Part shown: one piece after another, positions 1-6,503 of the stretch
Position numbering within the stretch: the first letter of the stretch is position 1
Layout of the letters: every line of letters starts with the position of its first letter
Assembly (NCBI GenBank): GCA_903921405.1
Contig: CAIXPV010000086.1
Coordinates: forward strand, 1 to 8,546
Source: an uncultured Actinomycetes bacterium
GTDB lineage: Bacteria; Actinomycetota; Actinomycetes; Nanopelagicales; Nanopelagicaceae
Direction of reading: 5' to 3'
Length of the DNA stretch: 8,546 nucleotides
The notes under the pieces: model-generated
Told to the model about the DNA's origin: nothing
Seen by the model: the letters and a program-made list of their open reading frames with translations, nothing else
The model's database searches: none
Made by a program: the position numbers and the translations under genes

Positions 1-1069
1 CGACACAATTACATCGTTACAAGTGCAAGTTTTAGGGTGGGGTACAACATTTAGTGTTGTCGTACAGGCTTTGGTGCTGATTCCTGTTATTCGACGTTTA
101 GGAATCACATTAAAACCACAGTTGGGGTTATCTGGATTAGGAAAGTCTTTTGGTTTAGCTGGTTGGACTCTCTTGTATGTCTTAATTTCTCAACTTGGTT
201 ATTTAGTCACTGTTAATGTTGCAACCAGTGCCGCAGTTAGAAGCGCACAGGAGGGAATTACAAGAGGAGTTGGCTATACGCCATATACATATGCTTATTT
301 TGTGATGTTACTTCCTTATTCGATCGTCACGATTTCAATTATCACGGCCATTCTTCCCCACTTATCGCGATTAGCTGTTGCTAAGAATCGCGACGAGGTT
401 CGTGTTCAGTTGATTCGTGCAATTAAGTTAGTGGGCGTTATAACAATCCCGAGTGCTGTTGCTTTCTTATTATTTGGCCCACTAATCACACAAGTTATCT
501 TTGTTGGTATTCCAGCTGATGATTCACGGTATATAGGTTATGTACTTTCAGCTTTGAGTTTTGGCTTGGTTGCATTTTCAATTAACTTAATTTTAATTCG
601 TGGATTTAATGCTTTTGAAGATACTAAAACCCAAGTGATTTCGATTCTTATAATTAACGTAATCTCTGTTGGACTTTCTTATCTATTCCTTCATCTGCTT
701 AAGATTCAATGGGTAACTATCGGCCTTGGTTTAGCGTTCTCTATTAGCTACTTAGTTGGTCTGCTAATTACACTGTCGCTACTTAAGAAACATACCGGCC
801 CCATCAGAGTGAAGGATTTCTTAGGCCAACACATACGCTTGTTTGGCGCCGCTTTTGGCGTCATGACGCCTTTGTATGTATTAATGCGATACATCACATG
901 GTTAGGTGTTGAGTTATCGCCAATAGCTCGCGCCGGAGAACTTCTCTTAGTGATGGTGATGGCCTTCTTGGGCTATTTAGTTGCAGGCAGGGCTGTTGGG
1001 GTTGAGGAAATCAGCATGATTCGCCACTTACGTGACTCGGTCGTTCGTCGCCCATCAACTCCGGAATAA
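1..1069 (+). CDS. murJ: Lipid II flippase MurJ (MviN), C-terminal part, 5' truncated by window edge
   Basis: MurJ is an inner-membrane MOP-superfamily transporter that flips lipid-linked peptidoglycan precursor (lipid II) across the membrane. The frame stays open to the left edge (first whole codon at 2), so the GTG at 23 is internal and not the start. About 355 residues are visible against a usual 500-550, so roughly the first third is missing. Counting from the codon at 23, about nine hydrophobic membrane segments are visible (near 8-24, 47-68, 91-113, 137-161, 171-191, 204-225, 229-253, 269-290, 308-328). The family-typical stretch RGFNAFEDTKTQ lies at 193-204. The protein ends soon after the last membrane segment with a short basic tail. 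It lacks the long cytoplasmic pseudokinase-like extension known from mycobacterial MviN. It lies 52 nt upstream of trxB on the same strand. Family assignment is firm; the N-terminal part cannot be judged. Confidence 0.93.
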   Translation, partial: DTITSLQVQVLGWGTTFSVVVQALVLIPVIRRLGITLKPQLGLSGLGKSFGLAGWTLLYVLISQLGYLVTVNVATSAAVRSAQEGITRGVGYTPYTYAYFVMLLPYSIVTISIITAILPHLSRLAVAKNRDEVRVQLIRAIKLVGVITIPSAVAFLLFGPLITQVIFVGIPADDSRYIGYVLSALSFGLVAFSINLILIRGFNAFEDTKTQVISILIINVISVGLSYLFLHLLKIQWVTIGLGLAFSISYLVGLLITLSLLKKHTGPIRVKDFLGQHIRLFGAAFGVMTPLYVLMRYITWLGVELSPIARAGELLLVMVMAFLGYLVAGRAVGVEEISMIRHLRDSVVRRPSTPE

Positions 1070-1109
1070 AGCGTGTAAATTGCAGGTTATAAGCACTGGC
1101 CAGATCAAC

Positions 1110-1115
1110 AGGGAG
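1110..1115 (+). promoter_or_regulatory. Ribosome binding site that fixes the trxB start
   Basis: AGGGAG lies 6 nt before the ATG at 1122. It decides against the longer reading from a GTG at 1032, which would overlap the end of murJ and add 30 residues unlike any TrxB N-terminus. Confidence 0.8.
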
Positions 1116-1121
1116 TTAAAT

Positions 1122-2051
1122 ATGAGTGATGTGCGTGATGTAGTAATTGTTGGCTCTGGGCCAGCTGGTTATACGGCCGCTATTTACGCATCTCGCGCCC
1201 AAATGAACCCTGTTATTTATGAGGGTTCGGTAACTGCTGGTGGTGCTCTCATGAATACAACAGAAGTAGAGAATTTTCCTGGTTTTGTTGATGGTGTTAT
1301 GGGTCCAGATTTAATGGACAACATGCGCAAACAAGCCAAACGTTTTGGTGCCGAGCTAATTACAGATGACATTGTTGAGATGGATCTAGTAGGTGAAATA
1401 AAGACTCTGACCGATGGCTCGGGAAATGTTGTAAAGGCAAAGTCGGTTATTTTGGCAACCGGTAGTGCTTACCGTGAAATTGGGCTAGAGAATGAAAAGC
1501 GTTTGTCTGGTCATGGCGTCTCATGGTGTGCAACATGTGATGGATTCTTTTTCCGTGATCAAACTATTGCCGTAGTGGGCGGAGGAGACTCTGCAGTTGA
1601 AGAGGCGACATTTTTAACGCGCTTTGCAAGCAAGGTCGTTCTTATTCATCGTCGTGATGCATTACGTGCTTCGAAAATTATGGTTGATCGTGCGACCTCA
1701 AATCCTAAAATTGAGTTCTTATGGAACACCGAGGTGATTGATGTTCTTGGAGATGCAAAGCTCTCTGGTTTAAAACTTCGTAATACCGTTGACGGCTCAG
1801 AATCTGAACGTGCGTTTACGGGTTTATTCGTTGCCATTGGACACATTCCTCGCAGTGAACTTATTGCCAATCAAGTTACGCTCAACAATGAGGGATACGT
1901 AGAAGTTGAAGGGCGATCAACTCGTACAAATATTCCTGGGGTATTTGCTTGTGGTGATCTTGTAGACCACACCTATCGTCAAGCTATTACAGCCGCAGGC
2001 TCGGGTTGCCAAGCCGCCCTTGATGCAGAGAAATATCTGGCACACCACTAA
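1122..2051 (+). CDS. trxB: Thioredoxin-disulfide reductase (NADPH)
   Basis: This FAD flavoenzyme passes electrons from NADPH to thioredoxin in the cytoplasm. The 309-residue length is typical of the low-molecular-weight bacterial TrxB family. Visible motifs in order: the FAD Rossmann loop G11-x-G13-xx-G16 near the N-terminus; the redox-active CATC with C136 and C139; the NADPH-binding GGGDSA at 153-158; the NADP-phosphate-binding HRRDALRAS at 176-184; and the second FAD motif FACGDLVD around 276-282, followed by the usual QAITAAGSGC segment. The ATG at 1122 is chosen because a good Shine-Dalgarno precedes it and the protein then begins directly before the first beta strand (VRDVVIVGSGPAG). 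trxA follows after 34 nt, so reductase and substrate are probably co-transcribed. No frame damage is seen. Confidence 0.97.
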   Translation: MSDVRDVVIVGSGPAGYTAAIYASRAQMNPVIYEGSVTAGGALMNTTEVENFPGFVDGVMGPDLMDNMRKQAKRFGAELITDDIVEMDLVGEIKTLTDGSGNVVKAKSVILATGSAYREIGLENEKRLSGHGVSWCATCDGFFFRDQTIAVVGGGDSAVEEATFLTRFASKVVLIHRRDALRASKIMVDRATSNPKIEFLWNTEVIDVLGDAKLSGLKLRNTVDGSESERAFTGLFVAIGHIPRSELIANQVTLNNEGYVEVEGRSTRTNIPGVFACGDLVDHTYRQAITAAGSGCQAALDAEKYLAHH

Positions 2052-2074
2052 AGTTCATGTACTACAAAAAATAT

Positions 2075-2080
2075 AAGGAG
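2075..2080 (+). promoter_or_regulatory. Strong Shine-Dalgarno of trxA
   Basis: AAGGAG sits 5 nt before the trxA ATG. It is the best ribosome binding site in the window, consistent with thioredoxin being an abundant protein. Confidence 0.75.
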
Positions 2081-2085
2081 TAAAA

Positions 2086-2409
2086 ATGGCAACAAGTAAG
2101 GTAACTACTGCGACTTTCGATGCAGAGGTTTTGAAGAGCAGTACGCCTGTTTTGGTGGATTTTTGGGCTGAATGGTGCGGACCTTGTCGTGCAGTTGGGC
2201 CAATTCTTGAGGAAATCTCTAATGAATACGGCTCAAAGATCAAGATTGTAAAGCTTAATACTGATGAAGAATCAGCGATTGCTATTAAATATGGCATCAC
2301 GTCAATTCCAACAATGAATGTTTTTGTTAACGGTGAAGTTGTAAAAACTATCGTTGGCGCAAAACCAAAGCCTGCACTTCTAAAAGATCTCGCAAGCTTC
2401 ATCGCTTAA
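2086..2409 (+). CDS. trxA: Thioredoxin
   Basis: Thioredoxin is a small cytoplasmic protein-disulfide reductant, recycled by the TrxB encoded just upstream. The 107-residue length is standard. The active site WCGPC occupies W30 to C34, preceded by the buried acid in VDFWAEW (D25). The conserved cis-proline is P75 in SIPTM, followed by a glycine-rich VGAKPK turn near 90-95 and a C-terminal helix. All catalytic features are intact. The start is fixed by a strong AAGGAG 5 nt upstream. It lies between trxB (34 nt) and cwlM (20 nt) on the same strand, the arrangement also known near the origin of mycobacteria (trxB2-trxC-cwlM). Confidence 0.98.
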   Translation: MATSKVTTATFDAEVLKSSTPVLVDFWAEWCGPCRAVGPILEEISNEYGSKIKIVKLNTDEESAIAIKYGITSIPTMNVFVNGEVVKTIVGAKPKPALLKDLASFIA

Positions 2410-2419
2410 TTTTCTTCTT

Positions 2420-2423
2420 AGGA
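2420..2423 (+). promoter_or_regulatory. Ribosome binding site deciding the cwlM start
   Basis: AGGA lies 6 nt before the ATG at 2430, in the 20-nt gap after trxA. The upstream frame is open into trxA but has no better start. The short N-terminus of CwlM is therefore probably real rather than a mis-called start. Confidence 0.6.
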
Positions 2424-2429
2424 AAACTA

Positions 2430-3422
2430 ATGCCAGAACTAACTCCAGCGCAGATTAGATCCTTTCAACAGGCCCGTGGTTTGAGTGTCACCGGGCTCAT
2501 TGATGAGGTAACTGCGCGCGCGTTAGAAGAGGCTCGTTGGAAACTTGGAGACCGTTCTTTGAATCTGCAGTCGCCACCGTTAATGCGGGGTGATGACGTT
2601 GCAGCATTACAGTCTCGCTTAACTGAAATGGGTTTTGATTGCGGTCGTGTTGATGGAATCTATGGACCCCGATCTGAGGCTGCAGTAAAAGAGTTCCAAC
2701 AATCTGTTGGAATCAATGTTGATGGCAAGTGTGGCCCTGCAACCATTATCGCCTTGCTGCGATTGACGCGAATAGTTTCTGGGGGAGCACCTTCTGCAAT
2801 GCGCGAAAGTGCAACCCAGAGAAATCGTGGACCCGCACTTGCAAATAAGGTTATAGTTTTAAATCCCGATGGTGTTGATCCACTTATCTATGATGTTGCA
2901 GTGCGAACAGAAGGACGTTTATTAGCTTTGGGTGCTTCTGTCTTCTTAACGCGTGGTGTTTCAAATAATCCATCCGAGATAGAACGTATTGCATTTACAA
3001 ATCAAAGTGGCGCAGACTTAATGATTTCGTTTCATTTAGATACGTATAAAAACGAGAAGGCTCATGGTGCTGCAACTTATTACTACGGCAGTGATGCACA
3101 TGGGGTGCACTCAATTGTTGGAGAGCGTTTTGCCTCTTTAGTACAGCGCGAACTGTGTGCCAGAACGGATCTGACTAACTGCCGCACACATGCAAAAGCG
3201 TGGGATCTCTTGCGTTTAACACGGGCACCTGCTGTACAAATTGATTGTGGTTATGACAGTAATCCGGGGGATAGGGAGCGTCTGGCTCGACCTGATTTCA
3301 GAGATGTAATTGCTGAGGCTTTGGTAATAGCTATTCAACGCCTTTATTTAGCTGCTGAAGATGATGCAAAGACTGGAACTTTACGTATTGCAGATCTTAG
3401 AAGTGCGGGCATTCGTCCTTAA
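2430..3422 (+). CDS. cwlM: CwlM-like peptidoglycan-synthesis regulator (inactive-looking Amidase_3 with peptidoglycan-binding repeats)
   Basis: 330 residues. A half peptidoglycan-binding repeat at about 5-36 is followed by a full one at about 50-112 (GDDVAALQSRLTEMGF ... CGPATIIALL), then an N-acetylmuramoyl-alanine amidase (Amidase_3) fold at about 139-306. No signal peptide or membrane segment is visible, so the protein should be cytoplasmic, as known for mycobacterial CwlM. There the protein is phosphorylated by PknB, activates MurA and interacts with the MurJ system. Enzymatic residues look eroded: the canonical DPGHG loop reads LNPDG without histidine, the second zinc ligand Glu is not found, and the catalytic Glu of the VE-G-N motif is D272. 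Only H202 in SFHLD remains. The stretch AWDLLRLTRAP (257-267) and the C-terminal TGT (315-317) resemble mycobacterial CwlM as I recall it. Regulation rather than hydrolysis is inferred. It sits 20 nt after trxA. Confidence 0.88.
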   Translation: MPELTPAQIRSFQQARGLSVTGLIDEVTARALEEARWKLGDRSLNLQSPPLMRGDDVAALQSRLTEMGFDCGRVDGIYGPRSEAAVKEFQQSVGINVDGKCGPATIIALLRLTRIVSGGAPSAMRESATQRNRGPALANKVIVLNPDGVDPLIYDVAVRTEGRLLALGASVFLTRGVSNNPSEIERIAFTNQSGADLMISFHLDTYKNEKAHGAATYYYGSDAHGVHSIVGERFASLVQRELCARTDLTNCRTHAKAWDLLRLTRAPAVQIDCGYDSNPGDRERLARPDFRDVIAEALVIAIQRLYLAAEDDAKTGTLRIADLRSAGIRP

Positions 3423-3430
3423 ATAGCGCC

Positions 3431-3470
3431 CGAAGTATGTGTGGGGTATGGCAGACTTCGCCCATGTCTG
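3431..3470 (+). other. Overlapping inverted repeats around the aminotransferase start
   Basis: CGAAGT (3431-3436) pairs with ACTTCG (3455-3460) across an 18-nt loop. CAGAC (3452-3456) pairs with GTCTG (3466-3470), with the last two bases of the start ATG (3464-3466) at the loop edge. The two hairpins share bases 3455-3456 and so exclude each other. The stems are short (6 and 5 bp) and no T-run follows, so this is not a terminator. Any regulatory role is speculative. Confidence 0.3.
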
Positions 3471-4726
3471 AGATAACGCAACGCTTTGCAACTGGTGCTC
3501 CTCAAAATCTAGAGGAACGCTTTGCAAGCCGCGCCGCGCATATGAAGCCAAGTGAAATTCGCTCACTGTTTGCCGTTGCATCTCGCCCTGAAATCGTCTC
3601 GTTAGCTGGAGGAATGCCCAACTTATCGGCCTTTCCTATGTCCATGATGGCCGATGTCGTCCAAAAACTAGTGTTAACAAATGGCGCTGAGGCTCTGCAA
3701 TACGGCAGTGGTCAAGGCCATCCCAAGCTTCGCGAACAGATTTGTGAAGTTATGGCACTTGAAGGGATTCGAGCTAATCCTGACGATGTTTTGGTCACTA
3801 CTGGATCTCAACAGGCCTTGGATTTAATCTCTCGAATCTTTATCGACCCGGGCGATGTCGTCTTGGCTGAAGCCCCTTCTTATGTTGGCGCTTTGGGAAC
3901 CTTTCACCAATATGAGGCCTCGGTTGTCCATGTTGAGACCGATGACTCTGGTTTAGTTCCGCAGGGTCTGCGCGATGCTATTAAGAGCGTGCGTGCAGCA
4001 GGTCGCAAGATCAAATTCGTCTACATGATCCCGAACTTTCAAAACCCTTCAGGTGTCTTACTGCCGGCCGAGCGTCGAACTGAGATTTTAGCAATATGCC
4101 GCGAAGCTGGAATTTTCGTTGTTGAAGATAATCCTTATGGTCTTCTTGGCTTTGATAAACCATCACCAAATGCGATGCGTGCTGAGGATTCAGAGAATGT
4201 TATTTATTTGGGAACTTTTTCTAAGACAATCGCGCCAGGACTTCGAGTCGGTTGGGCGCTTGTTCCGCCTTCGCTCAAAGAGAAGATGGTGATTGCAAGT
4301 GAGTCATCAATCTTGTGCCCTTCTAACTTCGCACAACTAACTATTTCAAGTTACTTGGCCGACCAACCATGGCGCGATCAAATCGCATCATTCTGCGATC
4401 TATATAAAGTTCGCCGCGATGCAATGTTGGAGTCTCTCGATGAGTATTTCCCTGCCGTAGCAAAATGGACTAAGCCTGGTGGGGGTTTCTATGTCTGGGT
4501 TACTTTGCCGCCTGAAATCGACACAACGGCGTTAATGCCTAAAGCGATAGTTGCCAAAGTTGCTTATGTGCCAGGTACTGCTTTTTATGCCGATGGTTTT
4601 GGTTCGTGGTCACTGCGCTTGTCGTACTGCTATCCAACTCCAGAGCGTATTCGTGAAGGTGTTAAGGCCTTGGGTGGAGTAATTAAAACGGAGATGTCTC
4701 GCCGAAGTGGCAATCAGTTAACTTAA
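3464..4726 (+). CDS. PLP-dependent aminotransferase, class I/II (MocR/LysN-like domain without HTH)
   Basis: A fold-type-I pyridoxal-phosphate aminotransferase of 420 residues from the ATG at 3464. Motifs (this numbering): SLAGGMPN at about 46-53; the cofactor-phosphate region TTGSQQALDL at 112-121; N194 in the NPSG motif and D222/Y225 in VEDNPYG, which contact the PLP ring; the Schiff-base K254 in TFSKTIAPGLRVGW; and R385 in LRLSY, which binds the substrate carboxylate. This set is typical of the 2-aminoadipate/aromatic/branched-chain aminotransferase group. The amino-acid substrate cannot be read from the sequence. An ATG at 3437 would add nine residues (MCGVWQTSP); neither start has a clear Shine-Dalgarno. 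I prefer 3464 because the added residues look non-native and run through an inverted repeat. The stop codon overlaps convergent parB by 4 nt. Confidence 0.88.
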   Translation: MSEITQRFATGAPQNLEERFASRAAHMKPSEIRSLFAVASRPEIVSLAGGMPNLSAFPMSMMADVVQKLVLTNGAEALQYGSGQGHPKLREQICEVMALEGIRANPDDVLVTTGSQQALDLISRIFIDPGDVVLAEAPSYVGALGTFHQYEASVVHVETDDSGLVPQGLRDAIKSVRAAGRKIKFVYMIPNFQNPSGVLLPAERRTEILAICREAGIFVVEDNPYGLLGFDKPSPNAMRAEDSENVIYLGTFSKTIAPGLRVGWALVPPSLKEKMVIASESSILCPSNFAQLTISSYLADQPWRDQIASFCDLYKVRRDAMLESLDEYFPAVAKWTKPGGGFYVWVTLPPEIDTTALMPKAIVAKVAYVPGTAFYADGFGSWSLRLSYCYPTPERIREGVKALGGVIKTEMSRRSGNQLT

Positions 4727-5583
4727 CCCTCTAGTTTTTGAGTTAAGCGTTTTAGATCTTCAGCTCCAGCAAACTCAATGACAATGGTTCCCTTTTCAAC
4801 GCTTCCTTGAATCGTTACGCGAGTATCTAGCGCATCACCAATTCGTTCGGCGATCTCATTAAATTCAACATCGCTTGATGTAACCGTCGTTAGTTTCTTT
4901 GTTTTCTTCTTAGTTGGATTTGTAGCGATCACTTGTTCGGTTGCACGAACACTTAAACCCTCCTTCACAATTTTATTTGCAAGGGCTTCAATTGCCTGCG
5001 AATCACTTAACCCAAGAAGCGCACGGGCGTGGCCTGCTGATAACGCGCCTGAAGCTACTTTTTGTTGGACGGAAAGTGGAAGATTCATTAAGCGAATCGT
5101 GTTTGATATCAATGGTCGCGAGCGTCCAAGTTTTACCGCTAACTCTTCATGTGTGCAGTTAAAATCAGTTAACAGTTGTGAATATGCGGCCGCTTCTTCT
5201 AATGCATTTAGTTGGCTGCGATGAATATTTTCTATAAGTGCCTCACGCAGTAATTCATTGTCGGCAGTCTGGCGAATAATTACGGGGATTGTTTTTAATC
5301 CCGCAGCTTTTGCTGCACGAAAACGTCTTTCGCCCATCACTAATTCGTATTTGTTTGGCCCAGTTTGACGGACAACTGGCGGTTGTAAAATACCAATCTC
5401 TTTGATTGATGCAATTAATTCATTCATTGCTTCTTGATCAAAATGTGTTCGTGGTTGGCGAGGATTAGGTGAGATCTCGCTCAGCGCAACTTCATTCTGC
5501 GTTGCAACTTCTTCACCGCCAACGGTTAGTGAAGTTGGAATCAATGCATCTAAGTGCGTACCTAAACCACCACGACGTGCCAT
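4723..5583 (-). CDS. parB: Chromosome partitioning protein ParB (parS-binding CTPase clamp)
   Basis: ParB binds parS, spreads along DNA as a CTP-dependent sliding clamp and works with ParA to segregate the origin region. The 286-residue length fits chromosomal ParB. The N-terminal RRGGLGTHLDALIP (3-16) is the characteristic ParA-stimulating peptide. The ParB/Srx nuclease-like CTP-binding domain spans about 34-130, with GERRFRA at 84-90 and ENIHRSQLN at 118-126. A helix-turn-helix for parS recognition lies at about 143-166 (HEELAVKLGRSRPLISNTIRL). A lysine-rich linker at 222-231 leads to the C-terminal dimerisation domain (about 238-286). The ATG overlaps the parA stop as TAATG, giving translational coupling. 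Its two likely target sites lie just upstream, in the first codons of parA and rsmG. The end overlaps the convergent aminotransferase stop. Confidence 0.97.
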   Translation of the reverse strand: MARRGGLGTHLDALIPTSLTVGGEEVATQNEVALSEISPNPRQPRTHFDQEAMNELIASIKEIGILQPPVVRQTGPNKYELVMGERRFRAAKAAGLKTIPVIIRQTADNELLREALIENIHRSQLNALEEAAAYSQLLTDFNCTHEELAVKLGRSRPLISNTIRLMNLPLSVQQKVASGALSAGHARALLGLSDSQAIEALANKIVKEGLSVRATEQVIATNPTKKKTKKLTTVTSSDVEFNEIAERIGDALDTRVTIQGSVEKGTIVIEFAGAEDLKRLTQKLEG

Positions 5584-6494
5584 TATGCAATCTCGCCTTC
5601 ACGTTTGTAATTTATTGAAACAACATTGGAGTCAAATGGTTTTGCTCGAAGTGCTAGTTCGCGCGCTACAGACATATATGCAATCGCTCCGGGCGATGAT
5701 GCGTCGTAGGTCATCACTGTCTGATTAAATCCTGGGGCCTCTGACACACGCACTGCGCGTGGGATTGGAATATCAATTAATTCATTGGGGTAATGCTTGC
5801 GAATCTCATCTGCAACATCGTTGGCTAAGCGCGTGCGTCCATCAAACATTGTTAATACAAATGTTGAGAGTTTTAAGTTCGCATTTAAACGTTTCTTAAC
5901 AACTTCAAATGTTTTTAATAGCTGCGCCAAACCCTCTAATGCGTAGTACTCACATTGAATCGGAATCAACATCTCTTTCGCGGCAGTGAGTGCGTTAATT
6001 GTTAATAGACCTAAACTTGGTGGACAGTCGATAAATATGTAGTCCACAGCCACGCCGCTTTTTTCACGGTCAGCGACTAACTCTTCAATCGCCTCTTTAA
6101 GGCGCATTTCTCGGGCAACCATTGGCACTAATTCGATCTCTGCTTGGGCCAACGATGTATTCGATGAGATGCATTCAAGGGATGGGAAGCCTTTAACTTT
6201 TTGCGCGCAGGCGGCCATTGTGGTGTGGCCCATCAGAACGTCATAGATCCCTGGATTTTCTAGGTGCTCCACCCCAAAGGCTGTTGAGGCATTTCCTTGG
6301 GGATCTAGGTCGATGACGACAACGTTTAAGCCTCCCATTGACAGGGCGGCGGCGATATTGACCGTAGTGGTGGTCTTTCCTACCCCGCCTTTTTGGTTGG
6401 CGACGGTAATGATTCGAAGGCTCGCAGGTTTAACCATCGCCTCTTTTAGGCGACGGGTTCCAACGACCTTTTTTGTTTCACGTGAATCATTCAC
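5583..6494 (-). CDS. parA: Chromosome partitioning ATPase ParA (Soj)
   Basis: A deviant-Walker ATPase that binds nucleoid DNA as a dimer and moves ParB-parS complexes. 303 residues from a GTG start. The deviant Walker A motif is K35-GGVGKTT, with K35 the signature lysine and K40 the P-loop lysine. Walker A' is IDLDPQGNAS around 61-70, and Walker B is FIDCPPS with D156. The tail contains the usual IPRAVRVSEAPGFNQ (244-258). About 24 residues precede the core; the first codons overlap a parS-like site. No clear Shine-Dalgarno precedes the GTG, which lies 9 nt after the rsmG stop in the same frame. A later ATG (codon 20, at 6437) is possible but has a poorly spaced GAGG. Coupling to rsmG upstream and parB downstream (TAATG) suggests one operon, possibly autoregulated through the embedded site. 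Confidence 0.96.
   Translation of the reverse strand: MNDSRETKKVVGTRRLKEAMVKPASLRIITVANQKGGVGKTTTTVNIAAALSMGGLNVVVIDLDPQGNASTAFGVEHLENPGIYDVLMGHTTMAACAQKVKGFPSLECISSNTSLAQAEIELVPMVAREMRLKEAIEELVADREKSGVAVDYIFIDCPPSLGLLTINALTAAKEMLIPIQCEYYALEGLAQLLKTFEVVKKRLNANLKLSTFVLTMFDGRTRLANDVADEIRKHYPNELIDIPIPRAVRVSEAPGFNQTVMTYDASSPGAIAYMSVARELALRAKPFDSNVVSINYKREGEIA
6474..6489 (-). promoter_or_regulatory. parS: parS-like ParB-binding site at the parA start
   Basis: On the - strand the site reads TGATTCACGTGAAACA, one base different from the well-known parS consensus TGTTTCACGTGAAACA, with the CACGTG core and right arm intact. It occupies codons 2-7 of parA (N-D-S-R-E-T) and lies about 570 bp from a second site at the rsmG start. 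It is presumably bound by the ParB encoded just downstream, and its position at the 5' end of the parAB genes suggests a second role in autoregulation (inference). Confidence 0.75.
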
Positions 6495-6503
6495 AGGGCT
6501 TAG

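Noticed and set aside
1080..1093. Possible promoter (TTATAA-like) upstream of trxB
   Set aside because: No -35 element at suitable spacing and the last base of the actinobacterial TANNNT pattern is missing; too weak to call.
1032..1121. Longer trxB reading from GTG 1032
   Set aside because: It overlaps murJ by 38 nt, has no ribosome binding site, and adds 30 residues foreign to TrxB; AGGGAG before 1122 fixes the shorter start.
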